DNA of 59,204 nucleotides from Bacillota bacterium. Lineage in GTDB: Bacteria > Bacillota > Clostridia > DSM-8532. The translations under genes were made by a program, and so were the position numbers. Below, in pieces: positions 26,563 to 34,143 of this stretch. Numbering within the stretch: position 1 is the first letter of the stretch; every line of letters starts with the position of its first letter. The notes below the pieces were generated by a model. It did no database searches. It was not told where the DNA came from and saw only the letters and a program-made list of their open reading frames with translations. The stretch spans positions 1 to 59,204 of the forward strand of contig JAKIML020000086.1 in the NCBI GenBank assembly GCA_022702935.2. Reading direction: 5' to 3'.

Positions 26563-28126
26563 CGATGAGCAAATTATGATTGAATCGGTGCGACATATTG
26601 TGGAGAAGGAGTTTCGTGATCTCAGGGTTATCGAGACGGCCCGATCGGGGAGGGAGGCCATTGAGAAGACCCTGACCACCAAGCCCGACATCATCCTGAC
26701 CGATATCAGAATGCCCGGTATCAATGGCCTGGATGCGATCAAGGAGATTAAAAGGGTACACAATGACGTAAAAATCGTCATTGTCTCGGTTTATGAGTTT
26801 TTTGAATATGCCAAACAGGCCGTGGAGCTGGGCGTCAGTGAATATCTGACAAAGCCTGTCAAAAAGGAAAGACTGGTGGATACCCTGCAGAGGGTACTGG
26901 CCCAGCTCAATGACGAAAGGCGCAAATACTGCCTGGAGCTGGAGACCAAGGAAAGGCTCGAAAAAATGATCTCGGCGGTGGAGCATAGCTTTATCTATTC
27001 CCTGCTATTCAACCAGATGCGCAAAAGCGATATCCGTATGTATAAAAGCGAACTTTTCAATATCCATACTGAGACCGGCTTTATCTTTGTACTGACGCTC
27101 AATACAGCCGGTCCCTGGGGAGGTTGTGAAGTCAAGCTGAGAGCCAGCCTGGATATCCAGGAGATCTATACCTTTTTCAAGGACTGCCTGAAACACCGAT
27201 GGCAGTGCATTGTAGGCCCCATGATGATGGACAGGGTGGTGGTCTATGTGGCTCAAAATGTCAATGATCTGTATGTCCAAAGGGTACAGTCCATCAGTAT
27301 AATTGATGAAATCCTTCACCAGCTTGAGGAAAAGTACAAGGTGGAGTTCAGAGTGGGCATTGGCCGAATACATCGGGATCAGGATATTATGATTTCCTAT
27401 CAGGAAGCCTTAAGAGCCCTTAACTTTACCGAGGGCGGCAGATGCGTTCATATCGACGATGCGGCACCCCATGTTTACGATGGGGGATATGACATTGTAA
27501 ACCAGGAGCACAGGCTTATCGCTGGTCTGGAAAATGGCGATGTGCAGAAATGCCTGACCATTCTCTCGGATATCTTTCGCAAATACCCCAACTTCTTTGA
27601 ACAGGAGAATATTCACTACCGCATCATTGAGATGATGGCGGCGGTTCGTCGGGTGGCCACCGAGAACGGGGTCCAGAGTCATGTTGAACCCGGACATGCC
27701 ATGAAAAGGATTTTGGCGTGTAAAACCGCCGAGGAATTTGAGCAGGTCTGTACCGAGGAAATTCGGCAGATGGCCTGTGCCATCAATACCGGAAAGAAAT
27801 GTAACATCGGGAAGATCGTTGAGAAGACCAATATCCTGATCAACGAGCGTTTTAACCAGGACATCAATCTGGAGGAAATCTCCAGAGAGCTGCATATCAG
27901 TCCCCAATACCTAAGCCGGCTGTATAAGAATGAAACAGGGGAGAATTTTATTGATCGGCTGACCGCAGTCCGGATTGAGCATGCCAAGAGACTCATCAGG
28001 GAAGGACAATTCTCAATCAAGGAAATCTGCTATATGTCGGGCTACAGCGATCCCAATTACTTCAGCAAGCTCTTTAAAAAGCATGTGGGCATATCCCCCA
28101 CCGATTATCAGAAGCAAAGCCAGTAA
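26540..28126 (+). CDS. AraC-type response regulator (YesN)
   Basis: Encodes 528 residues. The receiver domain (1-120) has acidic pocket D8-D9 and phosphorylation site Asp55 in T-D-I-R-M-P-G. A central ~300-residue linker region follows, then a C-terminal AraC double HTH (L-E-E-I-S-R-E-L-H-I-S-P-Q-Y-L-S-R; I-K-E-I-C-Y-M-S-G-Y-S-D-P-N-Y-F-S-K). ATG 26540 follows AGGTGGTGA and overlaps the kinase gene by 23 bp, so the two are co-translated. The likely target is the chvE-mmsA-mmsB operon upstream. Confidence 0.92.
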   Translation: MYNLLVCDDEQIMIESVRHIVEKEFRDLRVIETARSGREAIEKTLTTKPDIILTDIRMPGINGLDAIKEIKRVHNDVKIVIVSVYEFFEYAKQAVELGVSEYLTKPVKKERLVDTLQRVLAQLNDERRKYCLELETKERLEKMISAVEHSFIYSLLFNQMRKSDIRMYKSELFNIHTETGFIFVLTLNTAGPWGGCEVKLRASLDIQEIYTFFKDCLKHRWQCIVGPMMMDRVVVYVAQNVNDLYVQRVQSISIIDEILHQLEEKYKVEFRVGIGRIHRDQDIMISYQEALRALNFTEGGRCVHIDDAAPHVYDGGYDIVNQEHRLIAGLENGDVQKCLTILSDIFRKYPNFFEQENIHYRIIEMMAAVRRVATENGVQSHVEPGHAMKRILACKTAEEFEQVCTEEIRQMACAINTGKKCNIGKIVEKTNILINERFNQDINLEEISRELHISPQYLSRLYKNETGENFIDRLTAVRIEHAKRLIREGQFSIKEICYMSGYSDPNYFSKLFKKHVGISPTDYQKQSQ

Positions 28127-28145
28127 TGAGTGCAGGAGGATTGTT

Positions 28146-29168
28146 ATGAGGAAAATGGCGGCCCTGTCATTGGTCACACTGGTCCTGCTTTTAGGAGCCT
28201 GCGGCGCGGACAAGGCTTCCCGTCAGGACGATAATGTACTGAAGATAGGCTTTATTTATGAGACCATGACAGTTGAACGGTGGCAGCGGGATCGGGATAT
28301 CTTTGTGGCAAAGGCCGAAAACCTGGGAGCCGAGGTCATTGTCAAGGATGCCTATGAGGATAGTCAGCGTCAAAAAGAAATCGGCATGGAGATGATCAAG
28401 CAGGGCGTGGATGTACTGGTGATTGTGGCCTACGACAAGGACAGTCTTAAGGACCTTGTCAGATATGCCCATGGCCATGGGGTTAAGGTTATTGCCTATG
28501 ATCGAATGATACGAGATTGCGATATTGATTTTTACATATCCTTTGATAACACCCAGGTGGGACGGCTCATGGGGGAATCGGCCATGGCCAAGGTCCCCCA
28601 AGGGAATTATTTAATTTTGAACGGACCTCAGAGGGATAATAACTCCATTATGCTCAATGAGGGTTATTACAGCGTGCTTAAGCCAGCCATCGACAAGGGT
28701 GATATTCGAATTGTGGGTGAATCCTGGATTGATGCCTGGCGGGACGAGGGCTCCTATGCCTATGTGAGTGAAATCCTCAACAGCGGAGAGCAGGTGGATG
28801 CTATCATTGCAGCCAATGATCAGTTGGCTGAAGGCGCCATTACCGCTTTAAGCGAAAACAGGCTTGCCGGAAAGGTATTTGTGACGGGACAGGATGCGGA
28901 ACTGGGCGCCTGCCGGCGAATTGTCGAGGGCACTCAGGGCTCAACGGTCTATAAGCCCATAGACATCCTGGCAGAAGGTGCGGCGGAAATTGCCGTAAAA
29001 ATGGCCAAGGGTCTGGAAGTGAACTCTGATACTGTAGTGTCAGTCGGAAATTATAATATTCCCAGTATAATATACCAGCCCCTGCTGGTTACCAAGGACA
29101 ATATGGAAGAAACGGTGATAAAGGATGGCTTCTTCACCTACGAGCAAATCTACAGGCATGTGCCGTAA
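28146..29168 (+). CDS. second sugar-binding lipoprotein (XylF/ChvE-like)
   Basis: Encodes 340 residues from ATG 28146 (GGAGGA site). The signal ends at lipobox L-L-G-A-C. The type I periplasmic-binding fold has F-I-Y-E-T-M-T-V-E-R-W, I-A-Y-D-R-M-I and I-A-A-N-D-Q-L-A-E-G-A. It closely parallels the ChvE-like protein at 19832 (same Y-D-R and A-x-N-D motifs). It lies 20 bp after the response regulator gene, at the end of the sensor operon, with no permease of its own. It may share the MmsA-MmsB importer or compete with the sensor for ligand. Confidence 0.87.
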   Translation: MRKMAALSLVTLVLLLGACGADKASRQDDNVLKIGFIYETMTVERWQRDRDIFVAKAENLGAEVIVKDAYEDSQRQKEIGMEMIKQGVDVLVIVAYDKDSLKDLVRYAHGHGVKVIAYDRMIRDCDIDFYISFDNTQVGRLMGESAMAKVPQGNYLILNGPQRDNNSIMLNEGYYSVLKPAIDKGDIRIVGESWIDAWRDEGSYAYVSEILNSGEQVDAIIAANDQLAEGAITALSENRLAGKVFVTGQDAELGACRRIVEGTQGSTVYKPIDILAEGAAEIAVKMAKGLEVNSDTVVSVGNYNIPSIIYQPLLVTKDNMEETVIKDGFFTYEQIYRHVP

Positions 29169-29317
29169 GCTATAATCTCCGGAATGTTAAAACTCTGCAT
29201 CTACACATGGTAAGTGCCAGGGTGGTCTGTCATATTGAATGGCCATGGCTCTTGCTTCATTAGGGGTAAAGATATAGAATTGCGTTATATTCTTTATTTT
29301 TCCAGAGGAGGTTTAGT

Positions 29318-29734
29318 ATGGGGAACTTTAGCGTGGAGCATAAAAATCCTGATGGCCTGTTCAAGTCGCCTGTTTTTAGCCAGGCCATAACAGTAAGCGG
29401 CAGAAGCAAGACCATTTATATTGGAGGTCAAAACGCCGTCAACAGGCAGGGTGAGATTGTAGGGAAGGACGATTTAGCCCTTCAGACCAAGCAGATCCTT
29501 GAAAATATTCAAGTCATCCTTTCTTCTGAAGGGGCATCCTTAAAGGATCTTATAAAGATGAATATTTATATGGTTCAGGGTTGTGATCCCCGTGCTGGAC
29601 TGGGGGCTTTCAGAGAAGTGATGGGAGACCTGAAAAATCCTCCTATCATTACTGTCCTGTTTGTGGCAGGTTTAGCCAATCCCAACTTCTTAATTGAGAT
29701 AGACGGCATAGCAGTGGTGGAGGATAAAGACTGA
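29318..29734 (+). CDS. RidA/YjgF-family protein lacking the catalytic arginine
   Basis: Encodes 138 residues with the RidA fold: I-Y-I-G-G-Q-N-A-V-N, L-K-D-L-I-K-M-N-I-Y, and the C-terminal strand I-E-I-D-G-I-A-V. In active RidA, which hydrolyses reactive enamines and imines, an Arg lies in the P-A-R-S/T segment. Here the aligned stretch is P-I-I-T-V, with no Arg. It therefore belongs to a non-canonical Rid subgroup and may bind a ligand without deaminating it. It is monocistronic with GAGGAGG upstream. Confidence 0.87.
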   Translation: MGNFSVEHKNPDGLFKSPVFSQAITVSGRSKTIYIGGQNAVNRQGEIVGKDDLALQTKQILENIQVILSSEGASLKDLIKMNIYMVQGCDPRAGLGAFREVMGDLKNPPIITVLFVAGLANPNFLIEIDGIAVVEDKD

Positions 29735-29841
29735 ACGCTTTTCTTGTGATATAGCTATTTGCCATGTGACATGAGAAATAGAGGTCTTAAGCAGTTTTTG
29801 CAAATTACTTAAAGTATATTGTATACATATTGTCTGAAATA

Positions 29842-29850
29842 TGCTATGAT
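29842..29850 (+). promoter_or_regulatory. extended -10 promoter of FNT gene
   Basis: TGC-TATGAT with a weak -35 (TATACA at 29822-29827, 17-bp spacing). Transcription would begin near 29857. Confidence 0.5.
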
Positions 29851-29919
29851 TAAATCCTTGGAACCCGTTGCATTTTCAGCGGCAGCTTTAGAACGCAGAA
29901 ACCAGGAAAGGATTTAATT

Positions 29920-30690
29920 ATGGTTATCCATTCAGGCCCCAAAGCATTGACAGAGTATGTATTGTATCAAAGCAAGCACAAGGCCAATAAGCGAAATATG
30001 ATATTGATTGTGCAGGGCTTCCTGGCCGGTTTGTATATCGCCATCGGCGCCATAGGAAGCCTGAAGCTGTCGGCAAGTATTACAACCCCCGGTTTAGGAA
30101 GTTTTTTGGGAGCATTGGTCTTTCCCGTAGGTATCATTGCCATTATTCTCATGCAGGCCGAACTGTTTACCAGCGACTGTATGGTTATGACGGCAGTTTT
30201 TGCGGGACGCACAAAGATTACTAAAACTTTCAGAATACTATGTATCATTATTCTTTCTAACTTGCTGGGCGCTATTTTTGCGGCATTTCTCACCAACGCC
30301 TCGGGCCTTTTTGACGGGGCCACCGCTCAACTGGTCATTGAAAAGGCAATGCATAAAGTACATATGCCCCTGAGTCAGCTCTTACCCAGTGCCATTCTCT
30401 GCAATATCATTGTTTGCACCGGTGTGTGCCTTGCCTATAGCTGCAAGGAGGAGAACACCAAGATAGTGGTTCTGTGGCTGGCCATTACTGTGTTTGTTAT
30501 CAGCGGAACCGAACACGTTGTCGCCAATATGTATTATCTGTTTGCAGCGCTTTTCTATGGCGCGGAGCTAACTGCTGCGGATATTTTCTATAATCTTTCG
30601 GTTTCAGGCATGGGAAATTTCATTGGAGGCGGCCTCATTGTGTCGGGCATCAATTACTTACTGGCTTATCGTGATATAGAAAAGCAGTAA
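29920..30690 (+). CDS. formate/nitrite transporter family channel
   Basis: Encodes 256 residues and six membrane helices, the FNT fold that passes formate, nitrite or hydrosulfide as a pentamer. Motifs: the Q-A-E-L-F-T-S-D loop (family G-A-E-L-F-T-G-N; here Ala-Glu kept but Asn to Asp) and the late G-T-E-H-V-V-A-N-M-Y-Y with the gating His. A pyruvate formate-lyase lies 12 kb downstream, so formate export is plausible, but sequence does not settle the substrate. Confidence 0.88.
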   Translation: MVIHSGPKALTEYVLYQSKHKANKRNMILIVQGFLAGLYIAIGAIGSLKLSASITTPGLGSFLGALVFPVGIIAIILMQAELFTSDCMVMTAVFAGRTKITKTFRILCIIILSNLLGAIFAAFLTNASGLFDGATAQLVIEKAMHKVHMPLSQLLPSAILCNIIVCTGVCLAYSCKEENTKIVVLWLAITVFVISGTEHVVANMYYLFAALFYGAELTAADIFYNLSVSGMGNFIGGGLIVSGINYLLAYRDIEKQ

Positions 30691-30725
30691 ATCATTCATT
30701 TAAGAATAAAGTACTACTCCCTTCA

Positions 30726-30754
30726 CCCTGCAGTATTTTGCAGGGTATTTTTTT
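30726..30754 (+). terminator. terminator after FNT gene
   Basis: CCCTGCA (30726-30732) and TGCAGGG (30739-30745) with a 6-bp loop are followed by TA and a run of seven T. Confidence 0.85.
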
Positions 30755-30785
30755 ATGCAGCGTGACGGTCATTAAATCAGAAAGA

Positions 30786-30855
30786 TACCAATTTCGGCAT
30801 CAAACACTACCAATTTCGTCATTTCTCTTTTTTCAGGGTATTTTTTGATTATAAT
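30786..30855 (+). promoter_or_regulatory. promoter with tandem TACCAATTTCG repeats (LytTR-like site)
   Basis: TACCAATTTCG is repeated at 30786-30796 and 30808-30818, exactly 22 bp apart, two helical turns. A TATAAT -10 lies at 30850-30855 with no good -35. Tandem ~10-bp repeats spaced two turns upstream of a poor -35 are typical of LytTR-type activators. A LytTR response regulator is encoded at 47766. Confidence 0.6.
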
Positions 30856-30871
30856 GGTACACGGTGATGGT

Positions 30872-31222
30872 ATGATATACCGGATATATCCAGAGGTGGA
30901 GAAAACCAGGTTTTTTATTGATGTGCATACTGGCCATAGAATTCCCTATTACACCGCCAGAGAAATGGAAAAGCGGTATCCTGACGGAAGCTTCGTTATT
31001 ATCGGAGAAATCGGCGGTCATAAGGATGCTCCGGCAGGCGGGGATCAGATCGCCTTTGGGGAAGAAAAGGCCATTCCCATACACCCTCGGGGGAGCGTTA
31101 AACCACCCTTTGAATGGGTGATTGGCTATGCCCCGGTACAGGAAAAAAGCTATGTGGCGGTCATCGGGGGAATTTTTCAGTTTTTTAGAGCTATAGTGGG
31201 CCAATTAAAGAAATTGATATAG
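30872..31222 (+). CDS. hypothetical protein in PrsW operon
   Basis: Encodes 117 residues from ATG 30872, the first start after the predicted transcription start; the upstream ATG at 30854 lies inside the -10. I recognise no domain. It is a mixed alpha/beta soluble sequence with G-G-H-K-D-A-P-A-G-G-D-Q and P-F-E-W-V-I-G-Y-A-P, ending in an amphipathic F-R-A-I-V-G-Q-L-K-K. The lack of a signal peptide suggests the cytoplasm. It is first in an operon with two membrane protein genes. Confidence 0.6.
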   Translation: MIYRIYPEVEKTRFFIDVHTGHRIPYYTAREMEKRYPDGSFVIIGEIGGHKDAPAGGDQIAFGEEKAIPIHPRGSVKPPFEWVIGYAPVQEKSYVAVIGGIFQFFRAIVGQLKKLI

Positions 31223-31247
31223 AATCTCCTGTCTCATTAATTAAGTT

Positions 31248-31589
31248 ATGGCATGGGCAGCGCCTGCCTTTTGCGCCATCATGTGCATCTTCTTTTTCCA
31301 ATGGGGCGATTATTTTTTAAATACATTGTGGGCCATCGTCATGGGCGCATGCGGCTATTGTGCTCTGCGCGGGCTTTTGTTCGCTCGTCGCCAAAACCAG
31401 AAAACGAAAGAACGCCAGTATTTTTACATGGCAGTTCTGGCAGTAATCCTGCTGGAGTATTGTCTTTGGATAGCCTCCTGCTATTGGAAGGAAAGTAGCC
31501 TGACAAACCCCTATTTTTGGTTTGATATGCTCCAGACCGTCTCCTTCTTTACTGTAATTCCTGCACTGAAAAGGGCGGTGGCAAAATGA
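31248..31589 (+). CDS. small four-helix membrane protein
   Basis: Encodes 113 residues with about four hydrophobic helices, separated by a basic loop (A-R-R-Q-N-Q-K-T-K-E-R). The ribosome site is weak. It overlaps the PrsW-like gene by ATGA, so the two are translationally coupled and probably function together. No family recognised. Confidence 0.65.
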   Translation: MAWAAPAFCAIMCIFFFQWGDYFLNTLWAIVMGACGYCALRGLLFARRQNQKTKERQYFYMAVLAVILLEYCLWIASCYWKESSLTNPYFWFDMLQTVSFFTVIPALKRAVAK

Positions 31590-32218
31590 TATATATCGAG
31601 AATGTTTTTATCTGCATTACTGCCCCGTTGATCATTGCTGTTTTATGCGCGGAGAAGCGCAACCGTTCTGCTTTCATCTTCTTCATTGCCGGAATGGGCA
31701 TGTGCCTTATGTCGGCCTATATCAACACTTTTCTTGCCAGACTATATGGCGCTGATATCAAACAGGCAACGGTGGAGCTGACGCCGGTCATAGAGGATAC
31801 CATGAAGCTACTGCCCCTGCTGTTTTATCTTCTGGTCTATGAACCGAAGCAAACAGAGTCGAGGAAGGCTTTTCTCTTCGTAGCAGCAGGCTTTGCGACC
31901 TTTGAAAATATCTGCTACCTCATTGACAACGACTCATCCAATATCCTGTTTTTTCTCATGCGCGGCTTTGGGACGGGGGCCATGCATATTGTCTGCGGTG
32001 CCATTGTGGGCTCCGGGCTTCTTTATGTATGGAAAAGGTCATGGCTGAAGGCATCTGGTACCTTTGGCCTTTTATGCATTGCCATTACCTTTCATGCAAT
32101 CTATTATCTGCTCTTGAGCGTGGGGGGCACTGCGCAGACGGTGGGCCTGCTCATCCCCGTGCTTACGACCATTAGCGGTGTGGGAATCACCAGGGTGTTC
32201 AGAAAAAAGATAACATGA
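31586..32218 (+). CDS. PrsW-family intramembrane protease homologue
   Basis: Encodes 210 residues and seven to eight membrane helices. PrsW proteases cut membrane anti-sigma factors. The motifs in order are V-I-E-D-T-M-K (family E-E-x-x-K), G-F-A-T-F-E-N, G-T-G-A-M-H and F-H-A-I-Y-Y. The first motif has E-D instead of the paired glutamates; the Glu of F-E-N and both His are kept. It could be active with altered chemistry. No anti-sigma factor is encoded nearby; the substrate may be the two proteins encoded upstream. Confidence 0.8.
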   Translation: MIYIENVFICITAPLIIAVLCAEKRNRSAFIFFIAGMGMCLMSAYINTFLARLYGADIKQATVELTPVIEDTMKLLPLLFYLLVYEPKQTESRKAFLFVAAGFATFENICYLIDNDSSNILFFLMRGFGTGAMHIVCGAIVGSGLLYVWKRSWLKASGTFGLLCIAITFHAIYYLLLSVGGTAQTVGLLIPVLTTISGVGITRVFRKKIT

Positions 32219-32239
32219 GTACATATAAATTCTCAGTGG

Positions 32240-32262
32240 GCTGCCGAAAGGCAGCTTTTTTT
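32240..32262 (+). terminator. terminator after PrsW operon
   Basis: GCTGCC-GAAA-GGCAGC followed by seven T: a stable GNRA-loop hairpin. Confidence 0.92.
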
Positions 32263-32356
32263 GTAGAAATATAGATTTTGGTGGGGAGTTTTTTTATTTT
32301 TTGTATCTAAGTCTATAGAGAGACCTTAATACCAATATGGTAAAGGAGCGTTATCC

Positions 32357-32683
32357 TTGGACAAGACTGAGAGGCGAGCAGTAAAGGTAGAACATCGTGT
32401 GGCTGCACTGCGCCGGAAGCATGAACGGCGAGTGATAAGCCTTCTGGCCGTGTCGAGTTTTATACTGATTTTCGGCCTTATTAGCATGCTCCCTGCTATT
32501 GGCGGGGGAGTGGGCTATGTTCCCGGCCTCTATGGCTCAACCCTGCTTTCGGAGGACGCAGGCGGTTATGTGATGACTGGCATACTGGCTTTCAGCGCAG
32601 CGGTGGTCATAACGGTGCTGTGCATTCGTCATAGTGACAGGAAAAGGCAAGAAAATAATCAAAATATCAATGATAAGGAGTGA
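32357..32683 (+). CDS. hypothetical two-helix membrane protein
   Basis: Encodes 108 residues from TTG 32357, with AGGAG 9 bp upstream. A basic N-terminus (R-R-K-H-E-R-R) is followed by membrane helices at ~25-48 and ~70-90, then a charged tail. It resembles no family I know. The gene ends in AAGGAG-TGA, so its end supplies the ribosome site for the following signal-peptide ORF, suggesting coupling with a surface protein gene that has since been truncated. Confidence 0.6.
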   Translation: MDKTERRAVKVEHRVAALRRKHERRVISLLAVSSFILIFGLISMLPAIGGGVGYVPGLYGSTLLSEDAGGYVMTGILAFSAAVVITVLCIRHSDRKRQENNQNINDKE

Positions 32684-32686
32684 TTT

Positions 32687-32836
32687 TTGTTGATGAAGCA
32701 ATCAAGAACAGTATCATTTTCTGATCCTGGGAAGCGGGTCGTGAGCTTTCTTCTGATGCTGGCTATGATTCTGACCATGGTTCCCCATACGACAATGGCA
32801 GCAGCCGATACGACATCGGAGGATACTCAAGGATAA
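32687..32836 (+). pseudogene. N-terminal fragment of a surface protein (signal peptide only)
   Basis: A 47-49-codon ORF starts at TTG 32687 or ATG 32693 behind AAGGAG. It encodes a basic head, K-R-V-V-S-F-L-L-M-L-A-M-I-L, and a cleavage region M-A-A-A-D, then stops at TAA 32834. This is the classic N-terminus of large Firmicutes surface proteins, such as the InlB-repeat protein at the window start. The body is missing, so the gene was cut at a junction near 32822-32836. Confidence 0.65.
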
Positions 32837-32888
32837 CGAAAAAAGCAGGCATGACGAACATGACCCCAATGACGTAAATGGTATGCAT
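32825..32888 (-). pseudogene. N-terminal fragment of a membrane protein
   Basis: On the minus strand GGGGAGG precedes ATG 32888 by 10 bp; the ORF begins M-H-T-I-Y-V-I-G-V-M-F-V-M-P-A-F-F-V-I-L, a membrane helix, and then runs into the antisense of the surface-protein fragment. A perfect ribosome site with only ~20 meaningful codons indicates a second gene cut at the same junction. Confidence 0.45.
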
Positions 32889-33111
32889 TTTTATGTATCC
32901 TCCCCAAAATAAGAATCTCTCAGTCGGCCTATTCTATCATGGTGCCTAATTTGTGTCAATTCAGGTGATACGTTGATACAATGCATTAATAGTGCTTTTA
33001 ATGTTGTAATATAGTTAAATATAGTATGTTTTTATCTGGAACATAGGAAGATTTTGTTATATAATAGAGCGACAATTTAAAACTTCTGAGTAAACTTAAA
33101 GGAGCAACAGC

Positions 33112-34143
33112 ATGAGGACAAAAATAGCCGTCTTACTGGTGATAGCTTTAGGGATGCTATCCTTATCCGCTTGTGGAAAGAATGATGTTGAGAAAGATGC
33201 CAATTTGGATGCGACCCCTTCAGTCACAAAACAGGTCAAGGAACCCGAGAATTCCCCGATAGAATCTGCTGAAACGGCAGAACCCAGCCCCTCTGAATCC
33301 GCACCTTCCGAGGAAAGCGTAGTCAGTATGCCTTCTGAGGATTTGGTCAGTGAAGACTTTCTTATGCAGGTTGAAGATGTGTTTACGATCACCGGAAGAG
33401 GCACTGTGGTCACAGGAACCATACTCTCCGGCTACGTATGGGTAGGCGCTGAGGTAGAGCTTGTGGGCTTTGGTGGCGAGACGAAAACCACCAGGGTCGG
33501 GGGCATTGAGGCGTTCCGTAAGCTCATGGACAAAGCTGAGGCCGGAGACTCCATAGGCCTTATGGTGAGTGACCTTAAGCGGGATGAGATTCAACGAGGG
33601 CAGGTCCTTGCAGCAAAGGGCTATATGTCAGCCACTAATGGTTTCATGGCAAAGCTTCGGTTTACTGATGACAAATGGCTCGGTGAATCGAAATTCACGG
33701 GCCAGTGCTATTTCTTCACAACCGAAACCACGAGTACTGTTGATTGTGATCCAAAAACCTTGGAGGACGGAACTGTGATGGCAGATATAATCACGGATGA
33801 GATACTGCCCATGAGAGTGGGGACCCCCTTCGAGCTGCGTCATTCGGGTGCGGTGATTGCCACTGGTGAGGTTACACACCTGGGGATCATGCCAAGGGCC
33901 GCGGAAATCAGCGATGCCGATAGAATAGGAATAATAGAGGTTACCTTAATTGAGACGGGTTCCCAAAAGGTTGAGGTGATCAAGGAAATCCGTGCCATTC
34001 TGGGCCTGGATCTGAAGGCGGCCAAGGAGCTGGTGGATTATGCTCCGTCCCTCATTAAAGAAACCGAGTCCATGGAAGAGGCTCTGGATATAAAAAGCAG
34101 GCTGGAAGGTCTGGGCGCAAAGGTCGAGATTACTGAACTTTAA
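33112..34143 (+). CDS. lipoprotein fusing EF-Tu domains II/III with an L7/L12 C-terminal domain
   Basis: Encodes 343 residues. A lipoprotein signal ends at Cys21 (L-S-A-C), followed by an acidic Ser/Pro/Glu linker (22-80). Residues ~84-170 match EF-Tu domain II (V-E-D-V-F-T-I-T-G-R-G-T-V-V-T-G; D-L-K-R-D-E-I-Q-R-G-Q-V-L-A). Residues ~175-258 match domain III with a T-G-Q-C-Y-F-F core. Residues ~274-343 match the ribosomal L7/L12 C-terminal domain (K-V-E-V-I-K-E-I-R; L-D-L-K-A-A-K-E-L-V-D). The GTPase domain is absent. In ribosomes the L12 domain recruits translation GTPases; here the protein should sit outside the membrane, so the domains must be reused, perhaps for protein-protein binding. 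AAAGGAG precedes the ATG. Confidence 0.88.
   Translation: MRTKIAVLLVIALGMLSLSACGKNDVEKDANLDATPSVTKQVKEPENSPIESAETAEPSPSESAPSEESVVSMPSEDLVSEDFLMQVEDVFTITGRGTVVTGTILSGYVWVGAEVELVGFGGETKTTRVGGIEAFRKLMDKAEAGDSIGLMVSDLKRDEIQRGQVLAAKGYMSATNGFMAKLRFTDDKWLGESKFTGQCYFFTTETTSTVDCDPKTLEDGTVMADIITDEILPMRVGTPFELRHSGAVIATGEVTHLGIMPRAAEISDADRIGIIEVTLIETGSQKVEVIKEIRAILGLDLKAAKELVDYAPSLIKETESMEEALDIKSRLEGLGAKVEITEL

Noticed and set aside
29851-29922. Known riboswitch class before the FNT gene
   Set aside because: I compared it by eye with fluoride, ZTP, THF, preQ1 and SAM classes and saw none of their conserved cores.
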